Assembly: GCF_947502895.1 (NCBI RefSeq)
Contig: NZ_CANNBM010000001.1
Coordinates: 186,001-250,000, forward strand
Source of the DNA: an uncultured Sulfitobacter sp.
GTDB lineage: Bacteria > Pseudomonadota > Alphaproteobacteria > Rhodobacterales > Rhodobacteraceae
Direction: 5' to 3'
DNA length: 64,000 nucleotides
Shown here piece by piece: positions 18,562 to 27,887 of the stretch. Position 1 is the stretch's first letter; each line of letters begins with the position of its first letter. The position numbers and the translations under genes are program-made. The notes beneath the pieces are model-generated. The model saw only the letters and a program-made list of their open reading frames with translations, made no database searches and was not told the origin of the DNA.

Positions 18562-19359
18562 CTAGGCTGGCGCATCTTCTGATACGACAAACAACTGCCC
18601 CAACATCGCCGCGCGTGCAATTGCCTGTGCTGTTGTCTCCACATCCAACACATCACGCGCCCCGCGCAGATGCTTTTCGACCGTAGCGACGGACAGGCCC
18701 GTCAGAACCGCAACATCCTGCATTGATTTTCCATCCGCGATCCACTCCAACATTTCGCGCTGGCGCGGACGCAGCGGGTTGCGTTTGCTGGGCAAAGGCA
18801 TGCGCGCAATATTCAGGTGCGCTGCAATGCACATTGTCTCGATGCAATCACCATGCTGGACCCAAAGCGCATCCATGTCAGCTTGCGACCAATCCCGCCG
18901 CCCCATCATGCCCAGCCCACCCTTCAACCGTGTGGTGTCCGACGGAAAGCTGAGCAGGTAACCCGCAGGCTGGCCCGAACGCTCCATATCTTTCAAAAAC
19001 GCACGCTCTTCTTCTTTCAACCTTCCTGCTGCGGCCTCTTGCACAAACCAACCCCAAGACACCGCACCGTCGTTTTCAGCCATCCAGCGGTAATGCGGCG
19101 AGCGGCGATAAAGCCCTGTCTCGATATAGTCGGTAAAGTCCTGCTCGCCCAAGGTCGATAGAAACAAGATGTCTTGCAAGTCACCCAGCGACATTCCGTA
19201 ACGCGAGCGGGTAAGACCGTAGCGAACTGCTGTGATCCCGAAATATGCCAACCCTTCCAACAGCAAAGCCCAGACCTCACTGTAAGAGTTGCCCCTCAGG
19301 ATTCGCGCCGTCTGCTTCATCAGCACATCCGGTTCCGGAAATTGCAGATTTTCTTGCAT
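18562..19359 (-). CDS. LuxR-family regulator with autoinducer-binding-like domain (LuxR solo)
   Basis: A 266-residue regulator. The N-terminal half resembles the acyl-homoserine-lactone-binding domain (AVRYGLTRSRYG through HYRWMAENDGAVSWGWF). The C-terminus is a GerE helix-turn-helix (LRPRQREMLEWIADGKSMQDVAVLTGLSVATVEKHLRGA). The start at 19359 has GGAGGG upstream. No luxI synthase gene is in the window, so it is probably a solo that reads another gene's signal or a different ligand. It is divergent from an AI-2E-family transporter gene, and the shared gap holds a palindrome. Confidence 0.8.
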   Translation of the reverse strand: MQENLQFPEPDVLMKQTARILRGNSYSEVWALLLEGLAYFGITAVRYGLTRSRYGMSLGDLQDILFLSTLGEQDFTDYIETGLYRRSPHYRWMAENDGAVSWGWFVQEAAAGRLKEEERAFLKDMERSGQPAGYLLSFPSDTTRLKGGLGMMGRRDWSQADMDALWVQHGDCIETMCIAAHLNIARMPLPSKRNPLRPRQREMLEWIADGKSMQDVAVLTGLSVATVEKHLRGARDVLDVETTAQAIARAAMLGQLFVVSEDAPA

Positions 19360-19403
19360 AACAAGCCCTCCCAAGCGGTTCTGGGCCACAGCGTAGTGGT
19401 CAT

Positions 19404-19419
19404 TGGACGCAAGTGTCCA
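19404..19419. promoter_or_regulatory. Palindrome between luxR-type and AI-2E transporter genes
   Basis: TGGAC-N6-GTCCA lies in the 178-bp divergent gap, 45 nt upstream of the LuxR-type start. Size and position would suit a dimeric regulator site. It is not a close match to a classical lux box, so assignment to this LuxR is a guess. Confidence 0.35.
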
Positions 19420-19537
19420 GCAAAGACACCCCGTGACCAGCAGCAAGGATCATTGCGGATCGCGCAAATAAGCGCCCCTCCTCTTGAAACATAGCCGCCC
19501 ATGGGCGATGTGTCATCCAACCCGCAAGGAGAGCAAC

Positions 19538-20626
19538 ATGGCACTGCCGATCAAAGAACAAGCGAAATACTGGGGCATCGCAAGCGTCGGATTCTTGATC
19601 GTCTTGTGGTACATGGGCGATGTTCTGCTGCCGTTTGTATTAGGCAGTGCCGTGGCATATTTCCTTGATCCGGTCGCTGACCGTTTGGAGGAAATGGGGC
19701 TCAGCCGCGCCATGTCTACTGCTGCGATCACGGTGATTGCACTCATGGTGTTTGTTGTCATGGCGCTCTTGGTCATTCCAACGCTTGTCAGTCAGGCAAT
19801 CAACCTGTTTGAGACTGCCCCCGATTTGACAAAACGTCTCACTGTTTTCCTGACCGACAGATTTCCTTCCCTGCTGGAGGAAGGATCGACGTTGCGCAAT
19901 TCGCTGATATCGCTGGGCACTGCCGTGCAGGAACGCGGCGGCGAGCTTTTGAACACGGCGCTAAGCTCCGCGGCGGGGATCATCAATATTATCATGCTGT
20001 TTGTGATCGTGCCTGTTGTAGCCGTCTATATGCTGCTGGATTGGGACCGTATGATTGCCCATGTGGATAGCCTGCTGCCGCGTGATCATGCCCCGACCAT
20101 TCGTAATCTGGCCAAAGAGATCGACAATACGCTCGCGTCCTTCATCAGGGGGATGGGGACTGTTTGTTTGATCCTCGGTACATATTACGCGATTGCGCTT
20201 ATGCTGGTTGGCTTGCAATTCGGTCTGGTTGTTGGTTTCGTTGCGGGGATTGTTACGTTTATTCCGTATCTCGGCGCGCTGATTGGCGGAACACTGGCGA
20301 TTGGTCTGGCCTTGTTCCAGTTCTGGGGAGACTGGGTCAGCATCGGGATGGTCGCGGGTGTATTCGCCGTCGGTCAGGTCATCGAAGGCAATGTTCTAAC
20401 CCCCAAGCTGGTCGGCAATTCCGTAGGCTTGCACCCCGTCTGGCTGATCCTTGCGCTGTCTGTATTTGGTGCTTTGTTCGGGTTCGTGGGTATGCTTGTC
20501 GCCGTGCCAGTGGCCGCCGCACTTGGCGTGATTGCGCGCTTTGGCGTCGATCAATACCAGATGAGCCTTCTGTACCGCGGTACTCAGCAGGTAGAGATAC
20601 CTGATGTGGACAGTGACGAGACCTGA
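19538..20626 (+). CDS. AI-2E family transporter (PerM/YdiK-like)
   Basis: A 362-residue membrane protein with about eight hydrophobic segments and the family blocks VLWYMGDVLLPFVLGSAVAYFLDPVADRLE near the start and FVAGIVTFIPYLGALIGGTLAIGLAL towards the end. Members have been linked to export of autoinducer-2 or to sodium/proton exchange; the substrate here is not known. The start 19538 has AAGGAGAG 5 nt upstream. The stop is 1 nt before the hdaA start, so the genes are translationally linked. Confidence 0.85.
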   Translation: MALPIKEQAKYWGIASVGFLIVLWYMGDVLLPFVLGSAVAYFLDPVADRLEEMGLSRAMSTAAITVIALMVFVVMALLVIPTLVSQAINLFETAPDLTKRLTVFLTDRFPSLLEEGSTLRNSLISLGTAVQERGGELLNTALSSAAGIINIIMLFVIVPVVAVYMLLDWDRMIAHVDSLLPRDHAPTIRNLAKEIDNTLASFIRGMGTVCLILGTYYAIALMLVGLQFGLVVGFVAGIVTFIPYLGALIGGTLAIGLALFQFWGDWVSIGMVAGVFAVGQVIEGNVLTPKLVGNSVGLHPVWLILALSVFGALFGFVGMLVAVPVAAALGVIARFGVDQYQMSLLYRGTQQVEIPDVDSDET

Positions 20627-20627
20627 G

Positions 20628-21311
20628 ATGGCAATGCAGCTGGGGTTCGAACTGCCGGTGCGTACCGCGCGCGGACGTGATGATTTTCTGGTAGCGCCTT
20701 CCAATGCGATGGCCGTTGCGATGATCGAGAATTGGCGCAACTGGACAAGCGCCAAAATGGTGCTCACCGGACCTCAGGGGGCAGGTAAAACCCACCTGAC
20801 CCATGTTTGGGCCGAAAGCGCACAGGCACGAATTATCCCTGCCTGCGAACTTCACAGCGATGATGTGCCCGCATTGGCCCAAGGCAACATCGCAGTAGAA
20901 GACATAGATGTTATCAAGAATAACCCCGACGCACAGACCGCGTTGTTCCATTTGCATAATATGGTGTTGGCCGAAGGTCACTCGTTACTGCTGACAGGTA
21001 CAGGCGCTGTAGCACATTGGGGCCTATCCCTGCCCGATCTCGTTAGCCGCTTGCAGGGCGCGCTCGAAGCCTCCATTGATGCGCCAGATGACGCACTTCT
21101 TGCGGCAGTGCTCGTCAAACTGCTGGCTGATCGCCAGCTGGTCCCCCCCGCCGATCTGATCCCCTTCTTGCTCAAACGCATGGACCGCTCTTTTGCTGCT
21201 GCAAACCGCGTGGTCGCGGCCCTTGACCGTGAAGGTCTTGCCCGCAAGCGCCCAATCACCCGCGCCCTTGCGGCGGTTGTGCTGGACAATGATACGCCCC
21301 CCGCGCGATAA
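20628..21311 (+). CDS. hdaA: DnaA-related regulatory ATPase HdaA
   Basis: A 227-residue protein resembling the AAA+ domain of DnaA without the DNA-binding domain. It has the P-loop GPQGAGKTH and a VEDIDV Walker B-like stretch. In alphaproteobacteria HdaA, with the DNA clamp, promotes ATP hydrolysis on DnaA and prevents over-initiation of replication. The N-terminal MQLGFELPVRTARGRDDFLVAPSNAMA resembles the clamp-binding start of Hda proteins. An ATG at 20634 is an alternative start. It is followed by ppk, an order I recall from related genomes. Confidence 0.85.
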   Translation: MAMQLGFELPVRTARGRDDFLVAPSNAMAVAMIENWRNWTSAKMVLTGPQGAGKTHLTHVWAESAQARIIPACELHSDDVPALAQGNIAVEDIDVIKNNPDAQTALFHLHNMVLAEGHSLLLTGTGAVAHWGLSLPDLVSRLQGALEASIDAPDDALLAAVLVKLLADRQLVPPADLIPFLLKRMDRSFAAANRVVAALDREGLARKRPITRALAAVVLDNDTPPAR

Positions 21312-21362
21312 TGGGGCAATCCCCGCCCTATTACCGTTTCATTTAGCTGGATAAGCACGCCC

Positions 21363-23537
21363 ATGTCCGATGCCGACTTCCTTACCGCCCCTTTTGACGC
21401 ACCCGTCAGCTTGGGTGATCTTGACATCACAGGCACTGGCCGTTTCCAAAACCGCGAGCTTAGTTGGCTGGGCTTTAACTGGCGCGTGGTGGAAGAAGCG
21501 GAAAACCCGCGCGTTCCCTTACTGGAGCGGTTGCGCTTTCTTTCTATTTCTGCCGACAATCTTGACGAATTCTACACCGTGCGCGTTGCGGGCCTGCGAG
21601 AGTTGGCACAGGCAGGCAATACCACACCTGCCGCAGACGGCCTCACACCTGCCGAACAACTGGTTCTCATCAACGAACAGGCCCGCGCCCTGATGCTTAG
21701 CCAGCAACGCGTACTAGCCAATTTGCTGATCGAGATGGACGCCCAGAATATCATGCTCGAAGGGCCTGATGATCTCAGCGCAGATGATCGGGACGCGCTA
21801 GAGAACGTGTTTCTCAATCAGGTATTTGCAGTTCTGTCGCCGCTTGCGATCGACCCTGCCCATCCGTTTCCGTTTCTGCCCAACACCGGCTTTGCCTTGG
21901 CTCTTCAGCTCGAGCGCACCCGCGACAAAAAACCGTTGCAAGCCCTGCTGCCAATCCCTGCCCAGATCAACCGCTTTGTACGCTTGCCCGCAGAGGAAGG
22001 ATGCAAACGCTTCCTGCCGCTCGAAGATTTGCTGGTTCTCAAAGTTCCCGACCTGTTTCCGGGCTATCGGCTTAAGGCACATTTTGAATTTCGCGTCCTG
22101 CGCGACAGCGATCTTGAGGTCGAGGAAGAGGCAGAAGACCTCGTGCGCGAATTTGAAGTCGCGCTGAAACGTCGCCGTCGCGGCGAAGTTGTGCGCATGA
22201 CCCATTCCGCCGGCGCGCCCCCCAAACTGCTGGGCACAATCATGGCCGAGTTGGGCGCAAAACCACAAGATGTCATCGAAATTGACGGCATGATCGGCAT
22301 CGACGATCTGGCAGAGCTCGTAACAGATGATCGCCCCGACCTGCTTTGGCCGCAATTTACACCGCGCATTCCGGAACGTGTCACCGATCACGATGGCGAT
22401 ATGTTTCGCTCCATTCGCACCAAAGACATGTTGCTGCATCACCCCTATGAAACTTTTGACATGGTGGTGCGGTTCTTGCAGCAAGCCGCGCGCGATCCCA
22501 AAGTGGTGGCAATCAAACAGACCCTCTACCGCACGTCGCGTGACAGCCCGATTGTCGAAGCGCTCTGCGAGGCCGCGGAAGACGGAAAATCTGTTACTGC
22601 GCTGGTAGAACTGAAGGCGCGATTTGACGAGGCCGCCAACATCCGCCAGTCTCGCAGGCTGGAACGTGCAGGCGCTCACGTGGTCTATGGCTTTCTCGAT
22701 CTGAAAACCCACGCGAAAATCAGCACTGTGGTACGCCGTGAAGGCGACGAGCTGGTCACGTATACCCACTATGGAACGGGCAACTATCACCCCATTACCG
22801 CCCGCATCTACACTGATTTGTCCCTGTTCACCTGCGACAAAAAATTGGGGCGTGATGCCACCAAAGTTTTCAACTACCTGTCAGGTTATGCCCAGCCTGC
22901 GCATCTGGACAATCTGGCTATTTCGCCCACCACGTTAAAGTCGCGATTGCTTGAGATGATCGCCGCCGAGGCCGATCACGCCCGCGCGGGCAAAACAGGT
23001 GTGATCTGGGCAAAGATGAACAGCCTTGTAGACGATGAGGTGATCGACGCGCTCTATGCGGCCTCCAATGCGGGCGTGCAGATTAGCCTGATTATCCGCG
23101 GCATCTGTGCCCTGCGCCCCGGCATCACAGGTCTGTCGGAAAACATTCGTGTCAAATCCATAGTTGGACGTTTTTTGGAACATAGCCGCATCGTTTGCTT
23201 TGGGAATGGCTATGGATTGCCCCATAAAAAGGCGCGCGTGTTCATGTCCTCTGCCGACTGGATGGGCCGCAATCTCAACCGCCGAGTGGAGACCCTGATC
23301 GAGATTGAGAACGCGACAGTCAAAGCGCAGATAACCAGCCAGATCATGGCCGCAAACATGGCCGATATAGCGCAAAGCTGGGTTATGGCACCCGATGGCA
23401 GCTTCACCCGCCCGCCGCTGCCCGAAGGCCAATTCGCTTTCAGCTGTCACCGTTTTTTCATGGAGAATCCTTCCCTCTCCGGGCGCGGATCGGCAGGTGC
23501 TTCTGATGTGCCAAAACTCACCCATACCGAAGACTAG
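21363..23537 (+). CDS. ppk: Polyphosphate kinase 1
   Basis: A 724-residue PPK1, which makes polyphosphate from ATP at the membrane. It shows the N-terminal helical domain (RFQNRELSWLGFNWRVVEEAENPRVPLLERLRFLSI region) and the two catalytic histidine motifs: LKTHAKIS (autophosphorylated His) and LPHKKARVFMSSADWMGRNL. Its length is normal for the family. The partner exopolyphosphatase-like gene follows after 168 nt on the same strand. Confidence 0.95.
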   Translation: MSDADFLTAPFDAPVSLGDLDITGTGRFQNRELSWLGFNWRVVEEAENPRVPLLERLRFLSISADNLDEFYTVRVAGLRELAQAGNTTPAADGLTPAEQLVLINEQARALMLSQQRVLANLLIEMDAQNIMLEGPDDLSADDRDALENVFLNQVFAVLSPLAIDPAHPFPFLPNTGFALALQLERTRDKKPLQALLPIPAQINRFVRLPAEEGCKRFLPLEDLLVLKVPDLFPGYRLKAHFEFRVLRDSDLEVEEEAEDLVREFEVALKRRRRGEVVRMTHSAGAPPKLLGTIMAELGAKPQDVIEIDGMIGIDDLAELVTDDRPDLLWPQFTPRIPERVTDHDGDMFRSIRTKDMLLHHPYETFDMVVRFLQQAARDPKVVAIKQTLYRTSRDSPIVEALCEAAEDGKSVTALVELKARFDEAANIRQSRRLERAGAHVVYGFLDLKTHAKISTVVRREGDELVTYTHYGTGNYHPITARIYTDLSLFTCDKKLGRDATKVFNYLSGYAQPAHLDNLAISPTTLKSRLLEMIAAEADHARAGKTGVIWAKMNSLVDDEVIDALYAASNAGVQISLIIRGICALRPGITGLSENIRVKSIVGRFLEHSRIVCFGNGYGLPHKKARVFMSSADWMGRNLNRRVETLIEIENATVKAQITSQIMAANMADIAQSWVMAPDGSFTRPPLPEGQFAFSCHRFFMENPSLSGRGSAGASDVPKLTHTED

Positions 23538-23705
23538 AGTAGCGTGGTCAAAGATCTGTGGCTCACGCCTGCCACACGCGCCAATCATGTCGAGAAGGAC
23601 GGCAAAGCCGTCCTTCTCTGCGCGGTCACGGCGCGTTAACGATTGACGCGCGCAGCGGCTTGGGCCAGTTTACCGCAACTTTCCGCCCCACCTGACGGAG
23701 CGCGT

Positions 23706-25280
23706 ATGCCTGATCTCTCCCCCGCAAAAACCACCAGCCAAGTTCCCGAAACCGGCGTCGCCGATCTGGGCCTGTTTGGTAAGCCGTTGTTTCAGGATCC
23801 GGGCGCACGGGCGCTCAGGCGGGTCGGTGTGGTCGATGTAGGCTCGAACTCTGTCCGTATGGTGGTGTTTGACGGGGCCGCGCGCAGCCCTGCGTATTTC
23901 TACAACGAAAAAATTATGTGTGCGTTGGGTTCAGGCATGGCCGATACAGGGCATCTGTCGCCACAAGGGCGCGTGCGCGCGCTCTCTGCCATGCGCCGTT
24001 TCTCGAAACTCGCCGAAGGCATGGGCCTGTCCGAACTTACAGCCGTTGCCACAGCTGCTGTGCGCGATGCTACTGACGGGCGCGCGTTCTGCGAAGAAGT
24101 CCGCGCCGAGACGGGTATCAAAATTTGGGTCATCGATGGCGAGGAAGAGGCCCGCCTGTCTGCCCAAGGCGTGCTTCTCGGCTGGCCCGGTGCGTATGGT
24201 CTGGTCTGCGACATCGGCGGCTCCTCGCTGGAACTGGCAGAAATTTCGGGCGGGCGTGTCGGCAAACGCGTGACTTCCTCGCTCGGACCGCTGAAATTGC
24301 GCGACATCAAAGGCGGGGCCAAGGCGCGCAACGCCCATATCAAGGAAACAATGCAAAACCTTGCCGACAAAATGGGCAGCCAGAGGGACCGCTTGTTCCT
24401 CGTGGGCGGCTCATGGCGGGCCATCGCGCGGATCGACATGATCCGCCGTGGCTATCCCCTGCATGTTCTGCACGAATACCGCATGACCCGTGCCTCGGTG
24501 CGCGACACGGTCGAGTTCATTCGCAAATCCGATATGGATACCTTGCGCGCCGAGGCCGGCGTGTCCTCTGCCCGTGCGTCACTCGTACCTTACGCCTGCG
24601 AGGTGCTCAGCCGCTTGGTAAAGACGTTCAAACCAAAAGACATCGCCATTTCCAGCTACGGCATCCGCGAAGGAATGCTCTACGAGCAAATGCCCCAGCG
24701 CCTGCGCGACCGCGACCCTCTTATCGAGGCCTGCCGCTTTGCCGAAGACAAAGACGCGCGCAGCCCGGGCTTTGGCCGGATGCTTTATAACTTCGTTCTG
24801 CCGCTTTACAAATCGGCCCCTGCCCCGCGCAAGCGCCTGATAAAGGCTGCCTGTCTGCTGCATGACGTCAGCTGGCGCGCGCACCCCGACTATCGCGCCG
24901 AGGTTTGTTTTGACAATGCAACTCGCGCCAATTTGGGCGGGCTGAAACACTCCGAGCGTATATTCATGGGTCTCGCCCTCATGCACCGCTATTCCAACAA
25001 ACGCGAAAACACGCGGTTTTCCGATCTGTTTGACATGGTCGATGAACAAACCCGCGCAGAGGCTGAAATTCTGGGCAAGGCCATGCGATTTGGCGCGATG
25101 TTGTGGATGGATAAGGTGGCCGAGCTGGGCGAGATGCGCTGGTATCCCAAGAAGAAAGAGCTGCATCTGCACCTCAGCGCCGATATGATGCCGTTGTTCG
25201 GCGAGGTTGCAGAGGCGCGGTTTACATCGCTTGCCGCCTCTCTGAACGCCCAAGCAGTTGTGAAATCCGCAAAGCGTTAA
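23706..25280 (+). CDS. Ppx/GppA exopolyphosphatase/pppGpp phosphatase
   Basis: A 524-residue member of the ASKHA-fold Ppx/GppA family: phosphate-binding VVDVGSNSVRMVVFDG near residue 43, the second loop CDIGGSSLELAEI, and a C-terminal HD-like helical domain containing CLLHDVSWRAHPDYR. It releases phosphate from polyphosphate or converts pppGpp to ppGpp; pairing with ppk favours polyphosphate turnover. The start 23706 has GGAG upstream and removes an unlikely N-terminal extension from 23643. Confidence 0.9.
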   Translation: MPDLSPAKTTSQVPETGVADLGLFGKPLFQDPGARALRRVGVVDVGSNSVRMVVFDGAARSPAYFYNEKIMCALGSGMADTGHLSPQGRVRALSAMRRFSKLAEGMGLSELTAVATAAVRDATDGRAFCEEVRAETGIKIWVIDGEEEARLSAQGVLLGWPGAYGLVCDIGGSSLELAEISGGRVGKRVTSSLGPLKLRDIKGGAKARNAHIKETMQNLADKMGSQRDRLFLVGGSWRAIARIDMIRRGYPLHVLHEYRMTRASVRDTVEFIRKSDMDTLRAEAGVSSARASLVPYACEVLSRLVKTFKPKDIAISSYGIREGMLYEQMPQRLRDRDPLIEACRFAEDKDARSPGFGRMLYNFVLPLYKSAPAPRKRLIKAACLLHDVSWRAHPDYRAEVCFDNATRANLGGLKHSERIFMGLALMHRYSNKRENTRFSDLFDMVDEQTRAEAEILGKAMRFGAMLWMDKVAELGEMRWYPKKKELHLHLSADMMPLFGEVAEARFTSLAASLNAQAVVKSAKR

Positions 25281-25630
25281 AGCTCGATCTGCGGCATTGT
25301 CTCTTCGGGCGACACATCAGGCGCATCAGGTTTTCGGCGGATGATGATATCACCGTTCTCAAGGACTTCAGGCGCTTCATATACGCTCCAGTCCTCGACC
25401 TCCTCCAACACCTCGCGCAGCTTTGGCCCCATTTCGGCGACAAAACTCTGCAGCGCCGGTCCAGCTTCCTCCATCAATGCCGTCAAATCCTCCAGCGCAG
25501 GTGCCATTTCCTGCATCAACCCTTCGAAAAACAACTGCGCACCACGCTCCATGAGCGATGGCGGCTCCTCGGCCTTTACAGGAACCGTAAGAAGAACAAG
25601 GGCGAGCGGGGCGGCGAGTATCTGTTTCAT
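25277..25630 (-). CDS. Small secreted acidic helical protein, unknown function
   Basis: A 117-residue protein with a signal peptide (MKQILAAPLALVLLTVPVKA) and a mature part rich in Glu and Leu that should be mostly helical (FFEGLMQEMAPALEDLTALMEEAG). It ends in a Pro/Asp/Glu tail. It has no recognised enzyme motif. It converges on the Ppx/GppA gene with a 4-nt overlap of stops. The ATG at 25630 was chosen because it starts the signal peptide. Confidence 0.65.
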   Translation of the reverse strand: MKQILAAPLALVLLTVPVKAEEPPSLMERGAQLFFEGLMQEMAPALEDLTALMEEAGPALQSFVAEMGPKLREVLEEVEDWSVYEAPEVLENGDIIIRRKPDAPDVSPEETMPQIEL

Positions 25631-25667
25631 GGTTTTAATATAGGGTCGGTTCACCGTTTCGCCAAAT

Positions 25668-26693
25668 TCAGACGTCAATATCCAATGTAACCGGAAAATG
25701 GTCCGAGGCGGTCACGAGTGCTTCGCGCAGGCCAGCATCACCCCAACAAGCAGGATCATCCAGCGGGTGCCAGATACGCCAAGCGGGGCTTTTGTTGCGC
25801 AGCGTCGGGCATACCATGATGTAGTCCAACAAGGCCTGCAAAAAGCGTTTTTCCTGACTAATCCAAAACCGTGACGTTGTGGGCATTGCGCCTAACCGCT
25901 GGCCCAAAGCCCGCGCTGCATGGGGATCATACAGCGGATGATCGCCTTCGCTGCCCAGAATAATCTCGACAGAGGAGCGCCCGAACAAATCCTCGAACGC
26001 ATCCAGACCAGGACCATCGTTCAGATCTCCCAGCACCATCAATGGCGTCTGCAAGGACACATGCGTGTCAATCCGCCCGCGCAACCAGACCGCTTGGGCC
26101 AACTGTTTGCGGCGGTTGGCAATGGCAATCTGCATTGCGTGGGCATCATCACGCGCGCCATGCGGCGCCTTGGATTTCAAATGCGCGCCGATCATGCGAA
26201 ACGCAAACCCGCTGCGCGTCTGCACTGCCAGCTCTAGGGGCGGTTTGGAAAAAACGACTTTGTCTTCAGTGGCGTCAATATCCAGATCTATTCGTAAAAT
26301 ACCGTCAAATCGCGGCGCCCCCCGCGCGCCCTTTGCGCTGGTTTCCTGCCCTTGGGGATCGTGACTGGCCATCATAACATCAGGATCAAACAGCAAAGCG
26401 ATTTCCTGTTGGGTATCATTGACGAACCCCATCACCGCGGCACGTGCGCGCAGATCAAATCGCGCAGCAAAGTTCTCTAACGCCACGACGGCGCTGTGTT
26501 TGCGACCGGCATCAGGGGCCTCGATCACCATAATGGCATCTGCATCCATCGCGCGAAACACATGGCCCAATGCGGCGATCTGTTGCGCGCGCGTCACGTT
26601 CCAGCGGCCCGACCATCCGTCATCATCGCGCAAACGGTCCCGATCATCGAACAGCCCTGCAAACCACTCCACATTATAGGTGGCAATCCGCAT
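25668..26693 (-). CDS. Endonuclease/exonuclease/phosphatase (EEP) family protein
   Basis: A 341-residue protein with the EEP-fold pattern: RIATYNVEWFAGLF at the start (metal-binding Asn), VIEAP with catalytic Glu, LMVLGDLNDGPG (Asp/Asn pair) and SDHFPVTLDI (catalytic Asp-His) at the end. The fold covers nucleases, phosphodiesterases and phospholipases; no signal peptide is seen. The start overlaps the preceding J-protein stop by one base (TGATG), so the two are translationally coupled. Confidence 0.85.
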   Translation of the reverse strand: MRIATYNVEWFAGLFDDRDRLRDDDGWSGRWNVTRAQQIAALGHVFRAMDADAIMVIEAPDAGRKHSAVVALENFAARFDLRARAAVMGFVNDTQQEIALLFDPDVMMASHDPQGQETSAKGARGAPRFDGILRIDLDIDATEDKVVFSKPPLELAVQTRSGFAFRMIGAHLKSKAPHGARDDAHAMQIAIANRRKQLAQAVWLRGRIDTHVSLQTPLMVLGDLNDGPGLDAFEDLFGRSSVEIILGSEGDHPLYDPHAARALGQRLGAMPTTSRFWISQEKRFLQALLDYIMVCPTLRNKSPAWRIWHPLDDPACWGDAGLREALVTASDHFPVTLDIDV

Positions 26694-27373
26694 CAGGCAG
26701 CCTTGCCCGAGATTGTCTCCCAAGCCCGGTTGATGTCAATCATCCGCTTTTCTGCCATGCGAACTGCTTCTTCAGGCAGGCCACGAGCCATCAGCGCATC
26801 GGGGTGATTGGCCCGCACCAGCTTGCGCCATGCGGCACGCGCCTCCTCCTTGGTCGCATTCGGTGCGATGCCCAAAACTGTGTGTGGCAAAGGCGAAGAG
26901 TTGGGTACAAACCGCGCGCGCAGGGTTTCGAACTGCCCCTCAGGCAATGCAAAAATCTCTGCCACTTTTTCCAGAAACGCGTTTTCGTTCGGATGATAAA
27001 TGCCATCTGCCATGGCGATATGGAACAACCCTTCCATCAGATCGCCCAAAATCGGCGTATCATCCCCGAACATGCCTTTTATCCGCCGTGCGTAATCATC
27101 AAACCCGGCCACATCAGTGCGGGCAAGGTTAAAGACGCGGGCGGCGCCCTGCGCATCATCATCGCCAATCTGGAACACCTCACGAAAGGCCGTCACCTCG
27201 TCGCGGGTGACTTGTCCATCCGCTTTGGCCATCTTGGCCCCCAACGCGATCACCGCAATCGTAAAGGCAACCGAGCGTTCAGGCGCTGCGCGCAGACGAT
27301 CAAAAACAGCCGATAGTCCCTCTCCCGTGGCAAGGGCAGACAACGCTTCGGATATGCGGGTCCAGATCGACAT
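26693..27373 (-). CDS. DjlA-like cochaperone: TerB domain plus C-terminal J domain
   Basis: A 226-residue protein with an N-terminal TerB/DUF533-like helical domain (AVIALGAKMAKADGQVTRDEV, FHIAMADGIYHPNENAFL). Its C-terminal J domain contains HTVLGIAPNATKEEARAAWRKLV and the HPD motif needed to stimulate DnaK. It lacks the N-terminal membrane helix of enterobacterial DjlA. It is coupled to the EEP-family gene. Confidence 0.88.
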   Translation of the reverse strand: MSIWTRISEALSALATGEGLSAVFDRLRAAPERSVAFTIAVIALGAKMAKADGQVTRDEVTAFREVFQIGDDDAQGAARVFNLARTDVAGFDDYARRIKGMFGDDTPILGDLMEGLFHIAMADGIYHPNENAFLEKVAEIFALPEGQFETLRARFVPNSSPLPHTVLGIAPNATKEEARAAWRKLVRANHPDALMARGLPEEAVRMAEKRMIDINRAWETISGKAA

Positions 27374-27404
27374 GGGTGTATCCTAACGCGGCAGGTAGGG
27401 TTTG

Positions 27405-27887
27405 TCAGGGCTTGGCGGTGGGCCGGTGCATTAAAATCAAATCATGCCAGCGCCCGTTCTTGCGCCCTACCTGTGGCAAACGCCCCGCCATTGCAAACCC
27501 CAATCGCGTATGAAACGCAACAGCAGCGGCATTCTCATGCCCGATCCCTGCGATCATTGTACGAATGTTCTGGCTCGCAGCAGTCTCTAGACATGCTGTC
27601 ATAAGCATGCGCCCCGTACCCTTCCGCGCGGTATCGGTGATACTACTATGTTCGGCCGTGTGAACATATCCATCACCTGCGCGAAATGGTCCCCAAGTGA
27701 CAAAGCCCCTTACCCCACCGGCATCCTCGGCGACAAGAAAGCGGTCAGCGCGGGCAGCGAGAAGCGCGGACAGGTCTGCGTCACTCTTGAGTGTGCTGGT
27801 AAAGGTCGCCACCGTGTCAGAGATCATCCCGTTCCATAGCGTTTTGATCACTTGCAAGTCAGCTCGTTGCGCCGCGCGGATCAGCAT
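27405..27887 (-). CDS. GNAT acetyltransferase, phosphinothricin-acetyltransferase-like
   Basis: A 160-residue GNAT protein: [18 protein letters not shown] at the start, ITDTARKGTGRMLMTACLE as the acetyl-CoA loop, and NAAAVAFHTRLGFAMAGRLPQVGRKNGRWHDLILM, a C-terminal pattern of PAT/YncA-type enzymes that N-acetylate amino acid analogues. The true substrate is unknown. It is the end of the run scpA-VOC-GNAT; its start overlaps the VOC stop by 7 nt. Confidence 0.82.
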   Translation of the reverse strand: MLIRAAQRADLQVIKTLWNGMISDTVATFTSTLKSDADLSALLAARADRFLVAEDAGGVRGFVTWGPFRAGDGYVHTAEHSSITDTARKGTGRMLMTACLETAASQNIRTMIAGIGHENAAAVAFHTRLGFAMAGRLPQVGRKNGRWHDLILMHRPTAKP

